Of a stretch of DNA of 64,000 nucleotides, positions 58,050-64,000 are shown one piece after another (the first letter of the stretch is position 1; every line of letters begins with the position of its first letter). The notes beneath the pieces are model-generated. The model was not told the DNA's origin, did no database searches, and saw only the letters and a program-made list of their open reading frames with translations. This DNA comes from Aminobacter ciceronei. GTDB taxonomy: Bacteria > Pseudomonadota > Alphaproteobacteria > Rhizobiales > Rhizobiaceae. The stretch spans positions 186,001 to 250,000 of the forward strand of contig NZ_JACJHY010000002.1 in assembly GCF_014138625.1 (NCBI RefSeq). Reading direction: 5' to 3'. Made by a program: the position numbers and the translations under genes.

Positions 58050-60623
58050 CTACCCCCGCATCTTGTCACCGCTCGGATCAAACGGCGGCTCGACATTGAT
58101 GCGGGCGGGACGGCGGTGGCCGAGGATCTCGATCTCGAACAGACCTTCCGCTTCGTTTTCGGCAAGCGCAGCTGGCACATAGCCTTGGGCCATCGACTTC
58201 TCGACATAATGGGCATAGCCGCCCGACGTCACCCAGCCGACCACACGCCAGTCGCCGTCGACGATGCCGCGCACCGCGGATGCGCCGGTGGCGGCGTCCG
58301 AACCGCGCACTTCCTTGCCAGTCTCATCGAAGCGCGGCGCACCATAGCCGTGCGGCTTTTCGATCGTGCCGAAATCCTTGGCGCCGACCTTGGCCCAGAT
58401 CGGCTCGTCGCCCATCACGTCGGCGTCCTGCGCATCGACATAGAAGGAGACACGGCGCAGCTTTGGCCCCTCGGCGTGCTCCCTGGCGGCTGCCTCGCGG
58501 CCGATGAAGTCGTTCTTTTCGAGCTTGATGAAGCGCTCCATCGAACCCTCGAACGGCCCATAGATCGGGCGAAGCTCGCGGAACCAGGTCGGGAAGTTCT
58601 TTTCTAGGCGCATCGACAAAAGTGCCCGCATGCCGAAATCGACGATGCCGAACTCTTCGCCGGCGTCCTTGATCGCCTTGTAGACGAGGCGCTGGTAGGC
58701 AGGCGCCATCCAGATCTCGTAGCCGAGGTCGCCGGTATAGGTGATGCGGTTGACCATGCAGGGCGCACCTCCGACGGCCATCTCGCGAAAATCCATGAAG
58801 CGGAAGGCCTTGCTGGAGACGTCCTCGTCGACCAGCTTGGCCAGCAGCGCCTGCGACTTCGGGCCTGCAATCGACAGGCCGACGAGGGTCTGGTCGAAGC
58901 GGTGGATGCGCACCGATCCGTCCTTGGGCAGGTGCTGTTCAAACCAGCGCATGTGATACTTCTGCGCCGCCGACGAGCCCCAGATCATGAACGTGTCGTC
59001 GCCAGTCTTGGCAATCGTGAAGTCGCCGATCAGCCGGCCGAACTCGTTCAGCATCGGCGTCAGCACGATGCGGCCGTTCTTCGGCATGCGGTTGGTCATC
59101 AGCCGGTTGAGGAAATCCTCCGATGCCGGGCCCGACACTTCGTATTTGGCGAAATTGGCGATCTCGGTCACGCCGACGCGGTCGCGTGTGGCGCGAACCT
59201 CATTGCCGATATGCTCGAAATCGTTGGAGCGGTGGAAGGAGACGATGTCCTTGGGCTCTGTACCCTTCGGAGCAAACCACAACGGCGTTTCCAGGCCCCA
59301 GCTGTCGCCCATGACGGCATTGTTGGCGACCATGGTGTCGTAGAGCGGGGTGGTCTGGGCCGGCCTGGCGGCGGGCAGTTCTTCATTCGGAAAACGGATC
59401 GAGAAGCGGCGCGAGTAGTTTTCGCGCACCTTGGCGTTGGTGTAGCGCAGGCTGGCCCATTCGCCCCAGCGCGCGACATCCATGCCCCAGACGTCGAAGC
59501 CCGGGTCGCCGTTGACCATCCAGTTCGACAGAGCGAGGCCGACACCGCCGCCCTGGCTGAAACCGGCCATGACGCCGCAGGCGACCCAGAAATTGGTCAG
59601 GCCCTGGACCGGGCCAACCAGCGGGTTTCCGTCGGGCGCGAAGGTGAAGGGTCCGTTGATGACCTGCTTGATGCCGGCGTTGGCGATGCCGGGGAAATGC
59701 TGGAAGCCGATTTCCAGCGACGGCGCGATGCGGTCGAGGTCGGGCGCGAGCAGTTCATGTCCGAAATCCCACGGCGTGTTGACAGGCGACCACGGCTTGC
59801 AGGCCTTCTCATAGGTGCCAAGCAGGATGCCGTTGCGTTCCTGGCGCGTGTAGATCTCGCCCTTGAAATCGAGCACGCCGATCATTTCCCGGCCGGTTTC
59901 CTTGTTGAAGGCCTCGACCTCCGGCATCGGCTCGGTCAGCAGGTACATGTGCTCCATGGCCAGGACCGGCAGCTCGACGCCGACCATACGGCCGACCTCG
60001 CGCGCCCACAGGCCACCGCAGTTGACCACGTGCTCTGCCCTGACGGTGCCCTGCTCGGTAACGACGTTCCAGGTGCCGTCGGGATCCTGCGTCAGTTCCT
60101 TGACCGGGTTGCGCAGCACGATCTCGGCGCCGAGCTTCTTCGCCGCCTTGGCGTAGGCATGGGTTGTGCCTGACGGGTCGAGATGGCCTTCGACGGGATC
60201 CCACATCGCGCCGACGAAGTGCTTTTCGTCCATCAGCGGGAACATCTTCTTGGCTTCGGACGGCGTGATGAGTTCGGTGTCCATGCCGAGATAACGGCCC
60301 TTGGCATGGGCCAGGCGCAGGAAGTCCATGCGCTCGGGGCTGTCGGCAAGCATGACGCCGCCGGTCAGGTGCAGCGAGCAGGACTGGCCGGAAATCTCCT
60401 CCAGCTCCTTGTAGAGCTGGACGGTGTAGGCCTGCAGCTTGGCGACGTTGGGGTCGCCGTTGAGCGTGTGGAAGCCGCCGGCGGCGTGCCAGGACGAGCC
60501 GGAGGTGAGCTCCGAGCGCTCGATCAGCATGATGTCGGTCCAGCCGGCGCGGGCGAGGTGATACACCACCGAGCAGCCCACAACGCCGCCGCCGATGACA
60601 ACTGCTTTCACATGGGATTTCAT
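58050..60623 (-). CDS. Dimethylglycine/sarcosine dehydrogenase-like flavoprotein with GcvT domain
   Basis: Encodes 857 residues. The N-terminal Rossmann motif GGGVVG (11-16) is followed by SSWHAAGG, with His46 in the position of the covalently bound FAD of dimethylglycine dehydrogenase. The C-terminal half has the GcvT/aminomethyltransferase fold that takes the released C1 unit to tetrahydrofolate (LNEFGRLIGDFTIAK and GDLGYEIWMAPAYQRL). It would demethylate dimethylglycine or sarcosine. It starts 45 bases after the MttB-like stop. Confidence 0.88.
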   Translation of the reverse strand: MKSHVKAVVIGGGVVGCSVVYHLARAGWTDIMLIERSELTSGSSWHAAGGFHTLNGDPNVAKLQAYTVQLYKELEEISGQSCSLHLTGGVMLADSPERMDFLRLAHAKGRYLGMDTELITPSEAKKMFPLMDEKHFVGAMWDPVEGHLDPSGTTHAYAKAAKKLGAEIVLRNPVKELTQDPDGTWNVVTEQGTVRAEHVVNCGGLWAREVGRMVGVELPVLAMEHMYLLTEPMPEVEAFNKETGREMIGVLDFKGEIYTRQERNGILLGTYEKACKPWSPVNTPWDFGHELLAPDLDRIAPSLEIGFQHFPGIANAGIKQVINGPFTFAPDGNPLVGPVQGLTNFWVACGVMAGFSQGGGVGLALSNWMVNGDPGFDVWGMDVARWGEWASLRYTNAKVRENYSRRFSIRFPNEELPAARPAQTTPLYDTMVANNAVMGDSWGLETPLWFAPKGTEPKDIVSFHRSNDFEHIGNEVRATRDRVGVTEIANFAKYEVSGPASEDFLNRLMTNRMPKNGRIVLTPMLNEFGRLIGDFTIAKTGDDTFMIWGSSAAQKYHMRWFEQHLPKDGSVRIHRFDQTLVGLSIAGPKSQALLAKLVDEDVSSKAFRFMDFREMAVGGAPCMVNRITYTGDLGYEIWMAPAYQRLVYKAIKDAGEEFGIVDFGMRALLSMRLEKNFPTWFRELRPIYGPFEGSMERFIKLEKNDFIGREAAAREHAEGPKLRRVSFYVDAQDADVMGDEPIWAKVGAKDFGTIEKPHGYGAPRFDETGKEVRGSDAATGASAVRGIVDGDWRVVGWVTSGGYAHYVEKSMAQGYVPAALAENEAEGLFEIEILGHRRPARINVEPPFDPSGDKMRG

Positions 60624-60668
60624 AAGGTTATGTCCGAGTTGTAAGAAATTGAATCGGCTTGATGGCGA

Positions 60669-62246
60669 TCAGAAGTCGGTCGGGGCGCCGCCTTCGGCCT
60701 TGCGCTTGTCGACGAAGGCGTTGAGCTCTTCGCGGATGGCGGGGTCCATCCAGGGCTCCTCGTAGGAGGCGAGGCGCTCCTTCCAGACGCGATTTGCCTT
60801 TTCCACCGCCGTCGGGCTGCCGGCCTCGGCCCAGGTCTCGAAATTGCGCCAGTCGGAGATGATGGGCGAATAGAAGGCATTCTTGTAGCGCGACTGGGTG
60901 TGCGCGGTGCCGAAGAAGTGGCCGCCGGGGCCGACGTCGCGGATCGCGTCGACGGCGAGCGCGTCTTCCGACAGGTCCAGCGGGGTCAGGAACTCGGCCA
61001 CCATCTGCAGCAGGTCGATGTCGAGGATCATCTTCTCGTAGGAGCAGCGAAGGCCGCCCTCGAGCCAGCCGGCGCCGTGCAACATGAAGTTGGCGCCGCC
61101 CTGGATCGCGCCCCACAAGGAGAAGACGCTCTCATAGGCTGCCTGAGCGTCGACGGCGTTGGCAGCGCAGACATTGGAGGTGCGGTAGGGGATGTTGTAG
61201 CGGCGGGCGAGCTGGCCGCCGACAAGCTGGGCCTTCATGTATTCGGGCGTGCCGAAGGCCGGGGCGCCCGATTTCATGTCGACGTTGGAGGTGAAACCGC
61301 CATAGCCGACCGGCGCGCCCTTCCTGACCATCTGGGTGAAGGCGAGGCCGGAGAGCGCCTCGGCATTCTGCTGCACCAGGGCGCCAGCGATGGTGACGGG
61401 CGCCATCGCACCTGACAGGGTGAAGGGGGTGACGATCACCACCTGGCCCATCGACGACATCTGGATGATGCCTTCCATCATCGGCACGTCGAGCTTCAGT
61501 GGCGAGTTGGTGTTGATGATGGTGTAGACCGAGGGCTCCACCATCATCTGCTCGCGGGAAATGCCGCGGGCGATGCGGGTGATCTCGATGCCGTCGACGT
61601 TGCGCTCCTTGCCGAGCGAATAGATGTGAAACACCTTGTCGGTCAAAGTCGCCAGATCGCGGATGCATTCGAGATGGCGGATCGAGGGATGGATGTCCAC
61701 CGGTTCGACAGGATAGCCGCCCGTCGTCTGCAAAATGTTGTGCATCTGGGCGAGCTTGAGGAAGTTGCGGTAGTCGGCCTGGTTGCCCGGGCGACGGCCA
61801 CGATCGAGATCGGAACAGTTGGGCGCCGACGCCATCTGCGAAATGACGAGATTGTTGCCGCCGAAGCGCACATTGTGGGCCGGATTGCGGGCATGCAGGG
61901 TGAACTCGGCCGGTGCATGCGAGATCAACTCGAGGATCATGTCGGAATCGAAGCGGACGCGCTCGGTGCCGTCGCGCACGTCGGCGCCATGTGCCTTCAT
62001 GATGCGGCGTGCCTCGTCGTGCAGCACGTCGACGCCGATCTCCTTGAGCACCCGCAATGAGGCAAGGTGGATGGACTCCAGCTCGTCGTCGGAGATCAGC
62101 CTGGTCGGTGCAAACGGGATCTTGAGCTGGCGGAAAGGCGGCTGCTCGAATGCCTGGGCGCCGCCGGCGCGCTTGCCGGCACGACCGCCGCGTCGAGCGC
62201 GGTCGGAGGCAGGAGCCTGTTCGGCTGTTTGCAGGGCCACGGTCAT
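60669..62246 (-). CDS. MttB-like methyltransferase (non-pyrrolysine)
   Basis: Encodes 525 residues from ATG 62246, preceded by GAGGATTCC. It has the trimethylamine methyltransferase (pfam06253) barrel, with a poorly conserved N-terminal extension. No in-frame TAG is present, so it lacks pyrrolysine; such non-Pyl homologues (MtgB type) demethylate glycine betaine, in methanogens or in rhizobia. A companion corrinoid protein is not adjacent. With the flavoprotein it suggests stepwise betaine breakdown. Confidence 0.88.
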   Translation of the reverse strand: MTVALQTAEQAPASDRARRGGRAGKRAGGAQAFEQPPFRQLKIPFAPTRLISDDELESIHLASLRVLKEIGVDVLHDEARRIMKAHGADVRDGTERVRFDSDMILELISHAPAEFTLHARNPAHNVRFGGNNLVISQMASAPNCSDLDRGRRPGNQADYRNFLKLAQMHNILQTTGGYPVEPVDIHPSIRHLECIRDLATLTDKVFHIYSLGKERNVDGIEITRIARGISREQMMVEPSVYTIINTNSPLKLDVPMMEGIIQMSSMGQVVIVTPFTLSGAMAPVTIAGALVQQNAEALSGLAFTQMVRKGAPVGYGGFTSNVDMKSGAPAFGTPEYMKAQLVGGQLARRYNIPYRTSNVCAANAVDAQAAYESVFSLWGAIQGGANFMLHGAGWLEGGLRCSYEKMILDIDLLQMVAEFLTPLDLSEDALAVDAIRDVGPGGHFFGTAHTQSRYKNAFYSPIISDWRNFETWAEAGSPTAVEKANRVWKERLASYEEPWMDPAIREELNAFVDKRKAEGGAPTDF

Positions 62247-62463
62247 GGAATCCTCACGGCAAGCTTCAGTGTCGGGAGGCATAATGGACCGGGGCAGTGC
62301 TGCTCATTGCGGAGGTGGCGACAAGTAGCGCGAGGGAAACGACATCGTCGACGGGTGCCGTGGGGACAGCGACCGATTGGGACTGGACCGACGTTCTCCG
62401 TCGTGGTGAGGCATCCGGCACAGGGCGCATCATCTATAGGATCGCCGTCATTCGATTCTCCTG

Positions 62464-63651
62464 GTGACTGCTTTGACCTCTCCCGCTTCCACCGCCGCCG
62501 AACCGCCTCTCAGGTGGGCACCGCTTGTCGGCGTCACCGCAGCACTTGCGATGTTTGGCGCAGCGCAAGGGCTGAGCTATCCGCTGTTTTCGTTGCTGAT
62601 GCAGAAACAGGGCATGCCGCCGGCGATGATCGGCCTGTCGGCGGCGATGATGCCGCTGGGCCTGATCGCCTCCGCCGCCTTCGTGCCTTGGGCCGTGCGC
62701 CTCGTCGGGGCGAGAAACCTGGCGGTCGGCTGCTCGATCGCGGCTGCCATCTGCTTCCTGCTCATCGGCTATCTCCAGGACTGGTTCGCCTGGTTCGTCC
62801 TGCGCTTCATGATCGGGGTGGTCATCAACCCGCTCTACATCCTCGGCGAGGTGTGGGCGCTGTCGATGGCCCCGCCGTCGCGGCGCGGGCGCGTCATGGG
62901 CGTGTTCAACACGCTGATGGGGGTCGGTTATGCCAGCGGGCCGCTGGTGCTGACCTTCGTCGGCACCGCAGGCTGGACGCCTTTCGTCATTGCAATCGTC
63001 GGCTTCCTCGCCTGTGCCACCGTCCTGCGCATCTTGTCGGATCTGTCGGGCTTCGAGGATGACGGCCAGTCCAAGGGCGGTGTGCTTGGCTTTGCGGCGC
63101 TCGCGCCGGCGCTGCTGTTTGCCGTGCTCGTGTCGGCGGCCAACCAGCAAAGCACCTATTCGCTGCTGCCGGTTTTCGGCGCCGGCCACGGGCTGCCCGA
63201 AGCCATGCTCGCCGCGATGCTGACGGCACTGTCGATGGGCAACATCCTGCTGCAAATTCCGCTTGGCCTGATGGCGGAACGGGTCGGCGGCCGTGCCATG
63301 ATCCTGTTTTGCGCCGCGGTGACGGCCATCTGCGCCGTGCTTTTGCCGCTGCTGATCGAGACGAGGCTGATCTGGCCCGTGCTCGTGGTGATGGGGGCCG
63401 TGGGCTATGGCGTCTACACCATGGCACTGGTCGAACTCGGCAACCGCTTCAACGGCAGTGTGCTCGTCGCCGGCAACGCGGCGTTTGCGCTGATGTGGGG
63501 CATGGGCGGCATTGTCGGGCCGCCAAGTTCGGGGCTGGTGATGCAGACTTTCGGCCCGATCGGGCTGCCGGCGGTGCTGGCGAGCCTGAATGTCACCCTG
63601 CTGGCCTTCGCCTTCTATCGCGCTGCAGTCCGGCGCCACAGGACGGATTAG
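62464..63651 (+). CDS. MFS transporter
   Basis: Encodes 395 residues from GTG 62464, divergent from the betaine operon. Twelve hydrophobic segments are readable, with the family loop between segments 2 and 3 (AARLVGARN-like FVPWAVRLVGARN). Major facilitator; the substrate is not identifiable, though a role linked to the adjacent methylated-amine genes is possible. Confidence 0.85.
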   Translation: MTALTSPASTAAEPPLRWAPLVGVTAALAMFGAAQGLSYPLFSLLMQKQGMPPAMIGLSAAMMPLGLIASAAFVPWAVRLVGARNLAVGCSIAAAICFLLIGYLQDWFAWFVLRFMIGVVINPLYILGEVWALSMAPPSRRGRVMGVFNTLMGVGYASGPLVLTFVGTAGWTPFVIAIVGFLACATVLRILSDLSGFEDDGQSKGGVLGFAALAPALLFAVLVSAANQQSTYSLLPVFGAGHGLPEAMLAAMLTALSMGNILLQIPLGLMAERVGGRAMILFCAAVTAICAVLLPLLIETRLIWPVLVVMGAVGYGVYTMALVELGNRFNGSVLVAGNAAFALMWGMGGIVGPPSSGLVMQTFGPIGLPAVLASLNVTLLAFAFYRAAVRRHRTD

Positions 63652-63709
63652 GGCGGGGGCGGACTGGGGCGGGCTGCGCGACGAGGTGGCCCCGTCGCGC
63701 AGCAAAAGG

Positions 63710-64000
63710 TCAGTCGGCCTTGGCGATGTGCCAGACGCCGCCCTTGCCCTCGCCGGTGACGTCGCCGGCCTTTTTGTCCTGGACGAAGGTGTAGAGCGGC
63801 TTGCCTTCATAGGCCCACATCTTGGAGCCGTCGTCGCGGGTGACGACGGTCCAGTCGCCTTCGTCCTTGGCGTCGGCCGCAGCCATCAGCGGCGGCCAGT
63901 TGACGGCACAGTCGCCATTGCAGGCCGACTTGCCGGCGCTGTCCTTGTCATAGGTGTAGAGCGTCATGCCGTTGGCGTCGGTGTACATCTTGCCGCCGGC
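63710..64000 (-). CDS. Secreted repeat protein (Lipoprotein_15 type), 5' end outside window
   Basis: The frame remains open at the right edge. The visible 97 residues contain two copies of the repeat of the COG4315/pfam03640 family: DANGMTLYTYDKDSAGKSAC and DDGSKMWAYEGKPLYTF. Such proteins are usually secreted or lipid-anchored and of unknown function. It converges on the MFS gene. Confidence 0.82.
   Translation of the reverse strand, partial: AGGKMYTDANGMTLYTYDKDSAGKSACNGDCAVNWPPLMAAADAKDEGDWTVVTRDDGSKMWAYEGKPLYTFVQDKKAGDVTGEGKGGVWHIAKAD

Noticed and set aside
60669-62246. Pyrrolysine-containing MttB
   Set aside because: The frame has no in-frame TAG codon and no pyl genes are nearby, so it belongs to the non-pyrrolysine branch.
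1-64000. CRISPR array or insertion sequence
   Set aside because: No regularly spaced short direct repeats and no transposase or flanking target duplications were found; the only large mobile element is the prophage.

Overview
The window is GC-rich alphaproteobacterial chromosome, most likely from the order Hyphomicrobiales and close to Mesorhizobium or Aminobacter. This is inferred from the betaine/methylamine catabolic genes, the palindromic intergenic repeats typical of rhizobia, and protein similarity recalled from memory. No rRNA, tRNA, CRISPR array or insertion sequence was seen. The host parts are 1-7.7 kb and 54.3-64 kb. Everything between is one intact-looking prophage of about 46.7 kb, bounded by a perfect 26-bp direct repeat (7679-7704 and 54336-54361). 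The repeat lies inside the 5' end of a PhnD-like substrate-binding-protein gene.

Left host part: a VWA-domain protein cut by the window edge, a tandemly duplicated hairpin, a hypothetical gene, a YqjI-type PadR regulator with its operator, a small hypothetical gene, a betaine/homocysteine S-methyltransferase behind a SahR-like palindrome, a DUF1989 protein, an XRE regulator, and a fatty acid desaturase. Right host part: the rest of the PhnD-like gene, a purine nucleoside permease-type protein, then a leftward betaine-type C1 cluster (MttB-like methyltransferase, dimethylglycine dehydrogenase-like flavoprotein, DddP-like M24 protein). The cluster is interrupted by a perfect 45-bp inverted repeat. 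An MFS transporter and a partial secreted-repeat protein end the window.

Prophage layout: (1) 7.76-15.57 kb, a leftward accessory/replication block of many tiny overlapping genes, including a PrtN-like protein, a phage DNA polymerase sliding clamp, a DUF1643 protein, zinc-ribbon proteins and a DEDDh exonuclease. (2) 16.0-30.06 kb, rightward packaging and virion genes in the order of a Bordetella BPP-1-like podovirus: terminases, portal, Bbp19-like protein, scaffold, capsid, cement, tail tubular proteins A and B, and internal virion proteins, one with an embedded lambda R-type transglycosylase domain. (3) 30.1-31.3 kb, a leftward Rha gene behind a long structured leader, plus a small membrane protein. 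(4) 31.3-42.0 kb, a 2,106-residue polyvalent virion protein, the tailspike, a leftward O-fucosyltransferase-like cargo gene, holin and nested spanins. (5) 42.05-45.37 kb, a leftward recombination block (RecT, RecE-like nuclease) that includes a probable Acb2/Tad1-like anti-CBASS protein. (6) 45.6-46.7 kb, the immunity region, with a LexA-fold repressor and a divergent Cro-like gene. (7) 46.7-54.2 kb, replication genes (SF2 helicase, SSB, VRR-NUC nuclease, CHC2/VirE primase-helicase), a GH108 endolysin and the integrase.

The blocks are tied together by a dispersed 17-bp operator, GTTGC-N7-GCAAC, found at about ten gene-block boundaries and in variant form inside the divergent immunity promoter. 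This suggests that one regulator controls the whole prophage, with at least one site at a convergent 3' junction (stoperator-like). The observations I find most novel are the alternative pairings in the rha leader, the dispersed operators, the phage-supplied restart of the interrupted host gene, and the cargo genes (O-fucosyltransferase-like, Acb2-like, sliding clamp).
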